A stretch of 64,000 bases of DNA from Acanthornis magna (Eukaryota > Chordata > Aves > Passeriformes > Acanthizidae): NCBI GenBank assembly GCA_036785705.1, contig JAWUZG010000056.1, positions 13,648,001 through 13,712,000 on the forward strand, read 5' to 3'. The translations under genes and the position numbers were made by a program. Shown here piece after piece: positions 37,847 to 50,560 of the stretch (positions within the stretch are counted from its first letter, which is position 1; every line of letters starts with the position of its first letter). The notes beneath the pieces were generated by a model, which saw only the letters and a program-made list of their open reading frames with translations, was not told the origin of the DNA and ran no database searches.

Positions 37847-40800
37847 TTACAGGGAAGTAAACAATTTTATCTGGAGTTCTTTAGGCTTTGAATTAAAAAT
37901 TGTAAAATTTGAGGTGAGAGTATAGATGTGGAGAGGAAAATGATGGAGAACAGGGAAAGAGAAGCTGGGCATGAGTGAGCGTCTGAAGGACTGGCAGCTG
38001 ATTCTGGAAGAAGAGAAGGTCCTTTGTTGGTCATTATCTCTCTCACTTGGCTTCTTTTCCCACCTCTGCCACTGAGGATTGGGAGACTCCTTCAAGCCAA
38101 AAGGAAAATTTCCGCTGTCCTCAGTGGACTGGAGAGCTTGGCATTGGTCCAGGGCTGGAAGAGAGACACAGCGAGAGGATGTCAAAGTCTGGGTGCCAGG
38201 GTGGGAAGCTGGGGAGGCAGGTGGGATGTCCTGTGTCCCTGAGCCCCAGCACTGCCTGTGAACAGTGGAGGACATGGAGAAAAAGCTGGAGGAGGGAAAG
38301 ATGAGTGTGTCTGTGTGCTGAGAAACACCTTGGGTTTGGATCTGGCTGGGGTTAGCTTTAGATACTGAGTCTATCTGATCTGTCTGAGTTGGAGCTGTAA
38401 TTGGGCAGTTCAAGGTGTCAGGGGGATTTAAAATAAATGCATTGATTAAAGGCAGAGTATGGTTTAGGCAGCTGACCACAAAATTGGCACAATCTCTATT
38501 TTGCACAAGGGAGATCCTCACAGATCTTCCTGGGATGGGATCCAATCCTCCCCTCCTCTCCTTATGCTTATTTTGTTGGTCAGCTCAACCCTACATTTTC
38601 ATCAACACAGGCCATCATTAATGTGCATACCTAGCTATGTGTAAACACAAATATATAAACTAACTTCAGCTAGGATGGAAAGACAAACAGCTGCCTTTAG
38701 CAGAATTTCTCCCCTTGGATCTGCCTGAAAGCAGGCAGTGGAGTTGGTTGTTTAGCCCAATTTAGTTTTCATTTAACCTGACCAGAGAGTCTATATTACA
38801 AATGACATGTGGCCACCACAGTAGCAAAGTCACTGTTTACTTAATCAAACATGATTAATGCATTGGTTTTACATTAGGATCTGCTTTTCTCCATTGTGGG
38901 AGTAGTCAAGGGATTCTCTTTGTCTGCTAGCGAGGAAGAACATGTTTTTTATCCTATCCTGCTTATTGTGCAGTCATGTCAGCAGTAAAAAATGTCTTTT
39001 AACATGCCTTCTTTTATCAGTGGAGGGATCAATACAGCAACTTTCTGAAAGTATAATTCAGTTACATGTGTTGTGGGAGACTAACTCGAGCCCTCTTGGC
39101 GAGAATGCTTTTCAGATAGTCAGGGAAAGACATCATGGACTTTATTTCAGAGCAGGGTAAGATTAAAGGGATTTCAAGTGTGCTTTGAAAGTATCTTATA
39201 AGGGAGGGTGGCTCAGGCTTGCAGAGGGATTTGTGTTCCAGAATGGAAATCAAGCATTGCTGCAGATAAGGTTTGCTTTTGCATCAGTGGTGGAACCAAC
39301 AGAAAATCTCTGTGGCTGCACTGGGTCTGAACCTAAAAATGACAGTGGTGAATGGTGAGGACAGCAGGCAGATGGATGTGTTGGCTTCAGGAGAAAGCCA
39401 CCACTGAAATGGAAAGTTTTCACCCAAGAAATAACTGTAAAGACTAAACCCTGCTCTGAGATAAGCTGAAAGATTTTAAGGGGCTTTGAGAGGTGTTGGA
39501 CAGACACATCCTCAGTGAGCCTGCCCTCTGTGAGTGAGGAGTACTGAAGCCATTAAAGGAGGCACCGAGGTGCACTGTGACCTTTTCTGCTGTTTTTTCT
39601 TGGGTAGGACATGCTGTTAAAAGAAATACAGCAGCAATATTTGATGGCTTTTCCTGGCAGGAAAATGAGGAGCTGACCTGAGTTAAAAAGTGGACAACCC
39701 AACTTAGAGTTTGGCTGGGGCATCACTACAAAGGGCTTGAAAAATACACCTTGAGAGTGATGTAAGAGGGTTTTGAATCACCACCTGTCATAGTTTGCAG
39801 GGGATTACTTTCTGGATTTTATTTTCTCATTTATAAACACCAGGAGGTTTTCTTCCTCCCTTGAAAATGCATGAGTCCTTTTTGACTCCAAAAAATCTTG
39901 GGCCAGTACTTTCCCTTTTTTGTCATTCACAGTCCTTAATAACCAGTCAGGATAAATTTAATAACTTGTGACTACTTTTTTATAGCATGCCACAAAATCT
40001 CATCTTGAAGCAGAAGACACATCCATAAAAGCTACTGAAATCCAGAATATTCATCACATAAGTGACAGTAAAACATTTTTTCCTTCTTCCTGATGACTTT
40101 GTTGGCCTTAGCACATTGTCAGCCTGGTTGGACCTCACTACCTCTCTACAGGAATGTTTTAATTTTCAGACAGATTCCTGTACTTGTTACAGTCATTAAC
40201 ATGTAAATACATCTCATAAAGCACAGAAATGAACTAATAGTTGCAGCTTTTCCAGCCATTAACACGTGTGATAGTTATGCCTGATTATGAACTTCACCTC
40301 ATTGGCAACACATTTCTGTGGGTCTCTGTATTTCTCTGCCTGCTCTGAGCTGGACTAACTTGGGAGTCCATAAAGCTAAAATCTAATTAATTAAATAGCA
40401 GCACTAGTGCTTGCATTGGGCTTAAATGTGCCAGAGAGCATTTTTTCCCAATTTTCAAATAAATCTGCTTGTTGGAAATACCATCCTAGAAATAGGAGTC
40501 TCTGACTTTGAGAGATGCCCTGGAATTTAACAGCCCATTATTTTTATATGGGCAATTTATTGCAGTCAGAAGTGATACAGTTCATGGAAAGCGGGTGGAT
40601 GGATGGCTGAATCATTCCATCACCTGTCATGACTCATTCCCGTCATTTCCTTCTCCTCACAAAGGGTGCATAAACATGTCTGCAGACCTAACCATGGCCC
40701 AGGGCATCTCATTAAAATATTGCCTCGGTTAGGGTCACAAAAATGGTGACTAGATTGTAGAGGAGAGGAGGGATTGAGATCTTGACTGCCTCATTCAGAG

Positions 40801-43800
40801 AATGGGTGTCCACACCAAAAGCATGCCAAGGGACTTCTGCCTGGGCTTTTTCTTGAGTTTCTCACCTTGGCAGTCAATGTCACAGATATGATTCCTTCAG
40901 GAATTTTATAGAGTTGTTTGGTCTGGCTGCTCTATTCCTTGAGTTTTGCCTGCTTTCAGGGGTCTTCTCCTTCTCTGGATGATACTGGATATAGTGATCG
41001 TGTTGCTGGCAGTCCAAAATATGTTGATGCAGCCTCTCCTCTAGATACAACCAGATGTTTTGAGCCAGAGGACTCCTGTTGGAGCTGTCAGATTGAAGTT
41101 AGCACACATTTCATGTATATTCTGTCCTCCTGGCTTAATCCACCTTCAAAGTGTACTCTGAGGGTTTGCCCAGCCTGTTCCTCCCAGCAAGAGCTTGCTC
41201 GACCCGAGCTCTGAGCTGACCTGCTGTGAGCTGACCTGGCCAAATGCCACGTGGCCAGAGTTAACTCGAGCAGAATTTATTAGCTTGCAGAGGGCACTGC
41301 ATAATCCAGTTACACAACTTCACTTTTGGAGCTGGTTTGTGTCTGGCCAGGTTGGAAGATGGGTAAATGTCTCTGGAAAGTTATTTTTTATTATTTATTA
41401 AAAATAAAATCTCGTTACTTGCTTGCTGTAATGGCCAAGAAATCTAATCACTGATTAAGGTTGCGCTAGGGTAGGGATACCTCAAACAGAGCAGCAAAAA
41501 TACAGTGTGTGTCCAAAGGAATTTATAATTTGGGTGTCACACCCCCTCAATGGCAGTGGAGCTGTCAGGCTGAGCACAGCAGCGATAAACTTGTGCATCT
41601 GTGTGCTCTGTGAAAGAAACAGGGTGCCAGTGGGGAAATGAAGGCATTCTGTGGCTCAGAGTGGAGTTGGCACACACAGTAGGTGCTTCCCGATGGATAG
41701 AGGCTCCGGGAGTGCATCCCTGGAGTGCAGCAAGGCACGAGCAGCTTTGGGTTTGCCAGCCCTTGGCTCTGGTGGAGCTCACAAAACACGAGCAGTCTCT
41801 GTCCTGTGTCTTCCCCCGGCCTGTGCCTTGCAGACATCACCTCAGCAATTGTTGCTGGCTCCTGCAGAGCTGAATCCTTGCCTTGCTGAGCTTCACCCCT
41901 GGCTCTGCGTGGCCGTGTGATGTAACCGTGCGAGTGCGGCCCCTTCATTGCAATAGAGCATAATGCCCCATTATTCTCCAGACACGGGCAGGGGGAAACA
42001 GCTGTTCTACTGATTCACTAAATAAAAGGACGACTCTCCAGTCCTCCTCCCTCGTCCTGCACGCGGAAATCTGCCCAGAAATCACCATCCCCTCAGCTCC
42101 GCCAGTGCCATGGGAGCAGGCAGTGCCTGCAGCTGGAGCGCTGCCCTCGCCTCTCCCGCTCTGCTCCAAGTGGTTTTGTGAGTCAGGCTGTGCACAGAAT
42201 CCCGGATTCCATCCTGCCTTTCCATTTGCTCATGCCCCTCTGCTGCCAAAGTAACCATGGCAGGGCCGGCGTGGGGGGTGGAGGGGAGCGGAGCGGCGTT
42301 GCCAATCTCTCATTAATTTCTAGATGCAGAATGATGGGGGTGATGCATGTGAGAGTCTAATAATAATGACCTGAGGTCCCAGGCATGGCGAGCAAGGCAA
42401 ACTTCTTTAACTAACAACTTAATTATAATAAATTTGAGTCTAAGAGCACCAGGCAAGTAAATCAATCAACCCTCGCAGGCGGGCTCATTAAAACTAGCAA
42501 AGTACGGACCAAAAAGGTCATCTTATTAAAAGGGATTAGCATTTTCCAGTTAAATCCTTTGCTGCCCATAGGTGCTAGGCGAGAATGTGGATTCTGAGGT
42601 TCTCTGTTGTTGCAGGGGTAAAGGGCTGACCCTGCACAGCAGTAAATGCCTTCAGTCCCCACGGTCGGGCTCTTGGCTGCCAGTGCCAGTGGGCAAGGCT
42701 GGATAAATGTTGGTGGAGCTCTGCCAGGCTGGCCCAGCTGTGGGATTGCCAACTGTCCTGTGGAGCAAGTGAAACACGATCAGGGCTGAGGTCTTTCTTG
42801 CAAAATACAAGCCAGCTTGCTCTCCAGGCTTTTCTCTAGTCCTGTCTTACAGACTGAGACATCACCTCAGTAATTGTTGTTGGCTCTTCTTCCAATGACT
42901 CTTCTCTGGCTGTGTGGGATGTCTCTTCTCCTGTCAGGTCTTAATATATTGTAGCCCTCGAGCAGCATTTTCTAGCTTTGCCTTTCTTTCCTGGCTGCGT
43001 GGTGCAGTACTTTGGGCTTTCTAGTGCTTTGAGAGGCAAATGTTCACAGACCCAATTATGATCTTGTTCCTTTAGGAGAGTATATTTACCTTGGAGGAAA
43101 CATTAAACTGAGAACAGCTATCAAAACAGCTGGCATCCTTCTTCCTGTTTTCCTCTTCTGTCAGATACGGTGTTGATGGCAGGAGAGACTTTTTTTTCCT
43201 TTTTCAAACTTTCCTCTGCCCACACTTGCATTCTAGTGGTGACCCTCCATCTGTGCAGCACCACTCACTGCTAGCATGGAAATGTGGTATGAAAATGGCT
43301 GTGTTTTCCATGGATCCTGGAGCAGTGAGCCTTGCAGGGGATGGTGCTGGAGGGGCCTTTCCTGCTCCTGCATTGCATTTCAGATGGAAACTGAATTTTT
43401 GGGAGAAAAAACAAATGTGTCACAACAGTGTCTGTCACTGGTTGAGCAAAATACCTGGAGTTAAGAGGGTTTTGTCCACTGAGAGACAACTGCAGTTAGG
43501 AAGGTGGAGTGGACAGGCTGCACAGACTCTCCCTAACAGGAGTAATTTCGATGGACACTACCCAGTTCCAGCAGCTCAGTCAGCTGAGGAAAGCAGACAC
43601 ATAAACCTAGACTGAATGGAACAGGCACAGCTCATGGCACATTTCCTCCAGCCCCTGCTGTGCCCAGGCAGCACTTTAATTGCACAGCAGTTTACAAATA
43701 ACCCCACTTCATAGGATGGAAGTTCCCCTGCACTATTTTTAATCATTTCCAAAGGTCTTTTAAGCCCTGGGAGGCCTTGGGGGCATGTAGGAAATTAAGC

Positions 43801-46609
43801 AGAGCCTTGCAGCAGTTCAGGAGTTCATTGAGAACAAGGAGTTATGTGTTGGAAAATACGGTGGGAGAAGTAAGGATGAGAAGAAACGGAGCATCTCTTT
43901 TATCCCACTAGGCTTCCCTTTTGCATAGGAAGTACTGAGGGTCTTTCCTGCTCTGCTTGACCCATCAGCAGAGCACATCACAGAGACCTACATGCTGCCT
44001 GGGGAATGAAAAAAAAAAAAAAAGGAAGAAGAAAATATTTATTTTCTACTGTGTTTCCAATCTGTGGAATCATGCTGCTTGAAGATGCTTGTGTTATCTC
44101 TTCAATACAGCAAAAAACTGCTGAGCAGAAGAAAAGGGTTTTGAGGTTGTGTGTGATAGGGAAGTGCTGGCAAGTGGCTGCAGGTAGGTGACTAGCAGTC
44201 TGTGCTCCCTCATCAGCTCCAAGAACTTGCTGGGGAACCTTTGGATATTGGCACTTAATTTTTCTTCATCAGGCTTTTCATTTGGAGTGTGTAATACTTA
44301 ACACTGTGCATATCAGCTGAGATGCTTAGAGGAAAGGCATTGCCGACTACTCAGCTGTATTTCAGCTTAATTCAAGAACTCAGACTTCCCTGCTGCAGCT
44401 GAATGCAGAGTTTGCAGGCACTTTCATGCCTTTGCCTTCGGGCACCTTCAGCTTCACACATCCCTTGAAGCTCTGAGTGGCACCAGCTTTGCATGGTTTT
44501 GTCTTGATGGAGGAGTTTCCACAAACGAGGAGGAGCCCCTTGTGCTCCCCATCTCTTCTAACAATCTTTCCTGCTTCCCCGGGGGCAGGGACAAATTCAG
44601 GACAGACCCAGCACCATCGTCACTGTATGAGTTCTGCCTGCCAGTGTGATCAATGCAGGATTCAAAACAGTACAGTTTAATTGGAATACTGTATAAAATA
44701 CCTATTCTTTTTTCTCTTGTTTCCTCATATTTTCCACTCCCTGCCTCCCCTTCACATCCCTTTAGCATTTGCCCAGAATTCACCTCAACCCACAGGCTTC
44801 TTCTATTTTTTCCTTCTTTTTTTTTTCTTTTTTTTTTCCTGGGAGGTGAGGGGTTAAAACAATAAATATATTGGTTCCTGTTTTTCCTCTCTGCAGCTCC
44901 TGAGCTCCAGCTGGGTGCAGACATGGAATAGTAACAAGTCCATGGGAAAGGCTCATCTTCTCACAGCCCTTGCAGCAGCACTCTGAGCTCAGTGTGAACT
45001 TCCCAGAGCACAGAGACAGAGCTGAAACCCTCACTGATGCTGCCAGGAACTTTCTGCAGGGATGAAAGCAATAGGGTGGAGATGAAGTGTGTGTGAACCC
45101 AAACTAGATTCCAGGTGTGTATGAGGAACAGTGTACTTGGTTTTCAGCTGAGTTTAAAAATATGTATATAAACTTACATAATCTGTGGCCATTGGCAGTT
45201 AGCTCTTTATCATCCACAGACACACAGAATGGAACTTCCAGACCTTGGAGGAAAGCACATTTCTGGTGTAAGAGACAAACACGACGCAGCAAGATCAGCT
45301 CAGTGTTTGTTCTGCTTCCAGATACTTAACAATAACTTGGTTTTGCTTTTGCCCTTCCACAGCAGGTGCTCTGTTTCCATGAACTGTAGTCCTGCTAAAC
45401 ACTTTCTGCTCCTAAATAATTCCTGATGGGACAGAGGGAGTTCTGCACCCTTGCAGATTGATAGTTTTGCTGGGATTGGTGTCTCAGCCTGGAGAATGGC
45501 AGGAGGGGACAGACCCAGCCCTGCACAAAGCCTGGCACGGTGCAAGCAGCCTGGGTGGTCTCAGCTGGGTGCAATCCCATTTCCATTTCCCTTTGGTTCT
45601 GTGTGTGCTCATGGAGAGCTGCTGGGGCTCAGTTGTCGTTGCTGTTTGGGTATAATAACCCAATGGCTGTCTCCAAACCCAGCTCCTAACCTCGTGCCAG
45701 GGAATGCCAGGACCTGAGAGGCCTCCAGGGTGCTGGGCATGGCTCATCTCCTGGGGATGCAGTGGAGGGGATCATCCAGGGGATGGTAAAGCTGCTGCAG
45801 GGGACTCACCAGGTTGGCACAGGTGTATTGGCACTGCAGGATGACCTTCTGTGGTGGAGCTCTTGGGCTTTTGTTTTGCTAAAAGATGCTAAAACTCAGA
45901 GTCAAAAATGCTGAAACTGGAGCAGGTCAAGATGAGGAAGCACTGATGGATGTTTGTTATGTCAGCTTAACTGGGGTGGAAGTGCCAGGAAGGCAAATGA
46001 AATGAAATGCCCCACAATTGTGCCTGATGTTACTTAACACTGCACTCCTTGCAGTCACTTTGATTAAACACGAGACGTTTCTTTATTTTCATGCATTCTT
46101 TGTGGGAAAAAATAAAGGAAAAAAAAGTAGTGAGCAATGAGACAGTCTGTGCTTCCCCTGCCCCTCGCCAAGCAGTAGAGAGCAGTGGGAAACAGTTAGC
46201 GAAGGTGTCAGATTTTCTCTAAGGGCAGTCACAAGGCTCTTGTGCCAAACACTATTTGACATTTAATTTAAGACCCATGTAAAGTAACAGCCAGGGCAGG
46301 CAGCAGGAGGAGCATTCCAGTTGACAGACTGGCTCTATTTGCTTTAATTTCCTTAGTGCAGTGGCCAAGTTTATCTGTGAGTGAGAAATACTCAGAGTAT
46401 TATTATTATTATTTTTTTTTTGTTAGCCCATCATGAAAAGAGAACACTGTGTTGTGCTAGACACCGTTCTGAGCTTCAGGTGGCCCTCATTAGGGAACAT
46501 AATGCAAGAGAGCTGTGTGTCAGCACCGGAGGAGCCAAAGAAAGTTGTGCCTCTTTGATTAAATTCTGCTGGAATCAAACACTCTGTTCTTGGCCTGCTC
46601 TAGCAGAAG
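37847..46609. other. Unique non-coding sequence
   Basis: No gene was recognised. The minus frame at 37847-38545 (232 codons) is the longest outside GC-rich DNA; it opens on TTG, has no recognisable domain and is serine/proline/threonine-rich without a repeating pattern. An A15 tract lies at 44009-44023, T-rich runs at 44813-44838, and a short TAT repeat running into a T tract at 46398-46421. A splice-flanked open segment at 44111-44183 (donor CAG/GTAGGT) looks like a chance pairing. Confidence 0.6.
42290..42580. promoter_or_regulatory. Candidate conserved non-coding element
   Basis: Runs of 'ATTA/TAAT' cores ('cattaatttct', 'ctaataataatg', 'acttaattataataaat', 'cattaaaacta', 'ttattaaaagggatta') lie amid retained CpGs ('ccctcgcaggcgggc' near 42471, 'agtacggacc' near 42501, 'aggcgagaat' near 42578). 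The upstream flank 41880-42300 is CpG-enriched as well. It strongly resembles conserved developmental regulatory DNA; no alignment was possible. Confidence 0.35.
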
Positions 46610-46687
46610 GTGTCCCTGCCCATAGCAGGGGGGTAGAATGAGATGATCTTTAAGGTTCCTTCCAACCCAAACCATCCTACGATTCTG
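46610..46687 (+). mobile_element. CR1 LINE 3' tail, plus orientation
   Basis: The sequence 'tgtccctgcccatagcaggg' followed by 'gagatgatctttaaggttcc', then 'ttccaacccaaaccatccta' and 'cgattctg', is the terminal CR1 3' UTR with the start of its octamer repeat. Only about 78 bases remain. The open frame that ends here encodes nothing recognisable. Confidence 0.95.
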
Positions 46688-49280
46688 CTCTGTGTGGTTT
46701 GTGCTAGAAGCACAAGGGAAGGAAAGGTCAAGGGTGGAAGACTGCAGAGGGGTTATTTGCATTTTAGTTCCTTTATTTTTCCTGTTTGAACTGAGAAACT
46801 GATCTGGTGTGCTGCTGAGGAGGTGGGATGGGAATAAAACCTCCCTGGAGTATGTGGAGGATGTCTCCAGTGGGATGTCTTAGCCCTGTGTGAGGAGGAG
46901 AGCAGCAGTGGAAGCTGTGCTGGCTGTGTGGCTAAAACTGGCAAAAGGGAAATGCTGCAAGGTGCATGTAGAAATGAGTCAGAAGATGTATTAGTTAACT
47001 GAATTTTTTCTTTTTTATTTTTTTATTTTTATTTTTTTTAAATAAATGTGTTAAGGCAACAGCATGAAGTGTGGTACCTCCAAGGGTACCTGTTTGGTGA
47101 TGGAGATATGGAATTATGATGTTATCCACACAGATAAGGAGCATCAGGGGAGGAAAATCTATGAAACAGGAGACTTGTGGTGTTGAGGACCAAAAGCAGC
47201 TGCAGACTGTGAAGCAATGAGAGAAGAAGGGCTCCCCAGGCAGTGGGACAGAGACAGCAGCCTGCAGGCAGCACTGGCTGTGTGGAGGAGCACTTGGCTG
47301 CTTTTCCAAGGTCATTAGGAAGTCTAGACTTTCCCATAAAGGGTCCCATTTGCTGGAGAATCCTTGGGCTACCACTGCCCTGAGGGCTTCACAGAGAACT
47401 TAAAGGCATCCAAAGCAGCCTGGCTAGACTGAGGCACCTTCCCTGAGCTTTTCTGGGTGTATGGACCTTGGAAGGCAACTTTGGGGCAGCCTGGCAGGAA
47501 TGATTTCCATAGAACACACAGCCTGCCCCAGCAGAAGGAGGCTCTGGGGCTGACCCACCTGGTGGCTGGGGCACTGCTGCTCCAGACTGGCTGGGTTTAG
47601 CTCCTCTTCAGGTTTCTCGCCCAGCAGACCGAACAGAGGAGCCAAAACCAACTACATTCCTCTCAGAAAGCCAGAAATGAAAAAAACCTGCTCCTCTGTG
47701 CTGATGGAGGTGTTTGGGGAGCTCTATTTATGCAGTTATTCCCGAAACTCAGAAAGGAGACTCCCACCTTTGCTACAAACCTCTCCTTGGTGCCTCATCA
47801 CTGGGGTTGTTTGACCGATTTTGTGGTGCCATCCTATGGCTTTAAGCACTTTAAATATCAGCTCTCCTCCCTATGTTAGAGAACAACTCTCAGTCTAGCA
47901 CAACACACCTGGAGAGAGCTTCTGTGCAGCAGTGTTCAGAGTAAAACACAAGTCCAAAGCCCTCTAGGATCACAGAGTGTGCTGCTGTTCCTGCTAACAG
48001 GGGCTGCCAGCTCATGCTGCAACTTACCTTGGAAGGAGAAACCACCGGGAGTTGCTAAAGGCAGGGAAAAAATGAGTGCAGCTTTCTAATTGTGTCAGGG
48101 GAAAAAAAAAATAAATTGCAAGGTTTGTTCAGGAAAGGGTTTGAATGCCTGGAAGACTGGCAATTGTTGGGTCCCATTCTTTTTGCAAGCCCAGCTATGT
48201 AATCCTCATCCTAGGACCCTCCTGAAAGTCAGTGTCAGGAAGGCTGCATCAGTATTTGTCCACCTGAATGGCCCCTGGGAACAGACAATGGTGTCCACCC
48301 CAAAAGACACCACCCTGGGGGCTGCAGTGGTGGATAAAAAAGTGTGGTCAGGCTGCTGCCCAAGGGAAACAGTTTGCTGAATGTGAGAAACCTTCCGGCA
48401 TCGGCACAAACTTAGACGGTGTCGATTCAAGCCTTGAGGAGTTTGTTGTCTAACTGGGACCAGCAGCGTGATTTTGGACAGCCATAACACAGCTGGGGAT
48501 GATTCCATCCTGGGAAGGTGTGACTAAGCTGGGGCCATTGCAAAATGGTTTCTTGCGTGTATTTACTGTATGTTTATGTGGCAGGGTTTCTTTCTCGTAA
48601 TTGGGTCTTCCTGAACAGCAGTTGGATGTTACAGCAAAGAGAACGTGTACTAAAAATCAACCAACACAGCACTAAATGGGGGGAGGAATCCTGGATAGCA
48701 CTAGGGGAGCTTCCAAAACTGGTGTTTACCTTTTCTTTGCTTTTAGCAATCCAATTTCTCTTTGCGAGCTGTGTGTGCAGAAGGGCTAATCTAAACTGAG
48801 TTTATCACAGCAGCGGAGCTGGAGCAACTCCAAGTACATTGGTGTATATCCTGGAAATAGGAGACTGCTTATCCAATTATTTGCAGCTTGTTTTCAAGGG
48901 AAAAGCGATTGACTTGAGTCCTGCACAGGGTAAAATCCTGTTAGAGTGTGTCATTTTCTCCTTTGGAGTGGGATGTAGTCCCAGGTTTCATGAGATGCTG
49001 GTTTGCCCCCTGGGACTGTTGAAAAGCTGCTGTGTCAGACTGGGGATCTTTAGTCTTCAGATGGAAAAGTACCTCTGTTGGAGCGAGAGATGAGGCTTAA
49101 AATACATGTGATAAGCTTTCTCTTCCTGTCCCAACCCTTTTCACACACTGCCATGATTAAATTTGTGAGGAAAGTCACCGCAATAAATAAACTATACATT
49201 ATTGAGGGTAAAAACTCCCAGGAGGGAAGCATTGAGTGGTACAGAGATACAGGCACACTTAAGAGTGAAACAAAGAGGCA
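46688..49280. other. Unique non-coding sequence
   Basis: No gene was recognised. A T-rich low-complexity stretch occupies about 47005-47040. Minus frames near 46995-47650 (up to 126 codons) and 48206-48508 show no domain and sit in moderately GC-rich DNA. Confidence 0.6.
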
Positions 49281-49400
49281 GACTTTGGCTGAACATCAGG
49301 AAAAACATACTGAGAGTGAAATAAATTTGGCTATAGGACAGTTCCCAACAACAGTAGCAGCAGTCCTGTTATCCAGACCAATTTTAAACACTCCTGTAGG
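49281..49400 (+). mobile_element. Old CR1-like LINE fragment
   Basis: The stretch 'ggctgaacatcaggaaaaac' followed by 'atactgagagtgaaataaat' parallels the region just before the 3' end of older CR1 families, in which 'aacatcaggaaaaacttcct' is followed by 'gacagtgagagc' and 'tggaacag'. Here 'ataggacagttccca' follows at the right distance. Divergence is much greater than in the other CR1 copies, suggesting an older subfamily. It lies inside a 125-codon open frame that is therefore not a gene. Confidence 0.5.
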
Positions 49401-49957
49401 CATCACTCCCATCTGGGCCTGGTTAGAGAAGATGTCAGTCATATCCATAGTTTGAAGATGTCACCTTTTCTTTGGCCCAAAGTTTCCCATGGAAATTTTT
49501 TTTGTGGAGATAATTCTACAGTGGAGATAATTTCTTTCCATTTGAGCCATTCTTTCTGTTTTGTAGCAATTTTAAAAAGAAAAAGGTCACTTTGATAAGG
49601 TGAGGGCAAGGGAAGTTTTCAGCTGTTTTAATGCGGCTCTCTTTTTAAAGGGGTTTGGAATCAGTCACCTTCAGACCAGATTTCTGCAGTAGGTAACAGA
49701 ATCAAGATGAGTTGGAGGAAGAGATTAAAAGACACTTCTTTCCAGTCCCTATCACAAACCTGAATCTTCTGAGGTAATAAGTGGGTCTGCAAAGACCCAT
49801 CTGGCAGCAACAGATGCTCCTTGCCCTCATCACACAAACCAACCAGAAAGGAATAAGGAGTCAGAAACAATATTTGGTCAGTGATGCAGATACTCCACAT
49901 CAGCCACAGACTTCTCCAAATTCTTGCTTCTTCCCTCTGGTACTTTCTTTTTCCTAG

Positions 49958-50033
49958 GGCCAAAGCGAATCCGGTATGAAAGCGCTGTTCCTTATTCGCT
50001 GGGATTAAGCCCTGAGGAGAAGAGGTGTGAGAG
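49958..50033 (+). other. Candidate short exon (low confidence)
   Basis: A long pyrimidine-rich tract ending 'tactttctttttcctag' precedes 76 bases that stay open in one frame and end at a good donor GAG/GTGAGG. The segment keeps five CpGs within 45 bases, unlike its surroundings, which hints at constraint. The translated stretch (core RIRYESAVPYSLGLSPEEK) is charged but matches nothing that I know. It could instead be a lncRNA exon or a conserved non-coding element. Confidence 0.2.
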
Positions 50034-50464
50034 GTGAGGAAAAGATGGTGCAAATGACTCAAGCCCTCCTGGAGTGCCTGTGTGGGCAGCCTGAGGGCAT
50101 CCCAGGCTGTGGCTGGGAGGGCATGGTGCTCCTCCTGGGCTCCTGGCCATCTGGAGGGACTGCACGATGCTGGATAGTTTTGGGTTCGCTCCCTGGCTTA
50201 GTCTCTCCTAGCGTGGCTTGCAGCACATATTTGGTGATGTGAGAATGCGCTCTCTGTTCACTCCTAATGCACCTGTTGGGTCCACAAGCAGGGCTGCCAA
50301 TTAAACACAGGAGTGAAATCCCACAAGGAGCTTGGGTGTCTATGCTGGAAGTTGTGTGTATGTAATAAATGGCATTATGAGGTACACAGCCAAGCCTATT
50401 TATGAGTTACCCTATGAGAGAGAAAGCATGGTCAGAGTAGGCTTAAATAACATATGGATTTATA

Positions 50465-50560
50465 TGCTAGATCCACCTTCCAGCCCTTTGTTTCACCTTG
50501 GGCAAGTTATTCAGCTTCTCTGGGCCTCAGATCCTCTACTGAGTACAGGTGTGATGATAA
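50465..50560 (+). mobile_element. Ancient MIR SINE fragment, plus
   Basis: The stretch 'tttcaccttgggcaagttat' followed by 'tcagcttctctgggcctcag' is very close to the MIR core as I know it ('tgtgaccttgggcaagttac' / 'ttaacctctctgagcctcag'). 'Atcctct' and a weaker 'gtgatgataa' follow in the expected order. This is the best-preserved old SINE in the window. It lies within the 199-codon open frame at 50332-50931, which also opens on TTG, and so that frame is unlikely to be coding. Confidence 0.72.

Noticed and set aside
37847..38545. 232-codon minus-strand open frame
   Set aside because: It opens on TTG, has no domain, no splice context and no codon pattern that I could see. It is plausible as the longest chance frame outside GC-rich DNA.
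44111..44183. Open segment between 'ttcaatacag' and CAG/GTAGGT
   Set aside because: The acceptor has a weak pyrimidine tract and the peptide is low-complexity lysine/glutamine at its start. I use it as an example of how often splice-like pairs arise by chance here.
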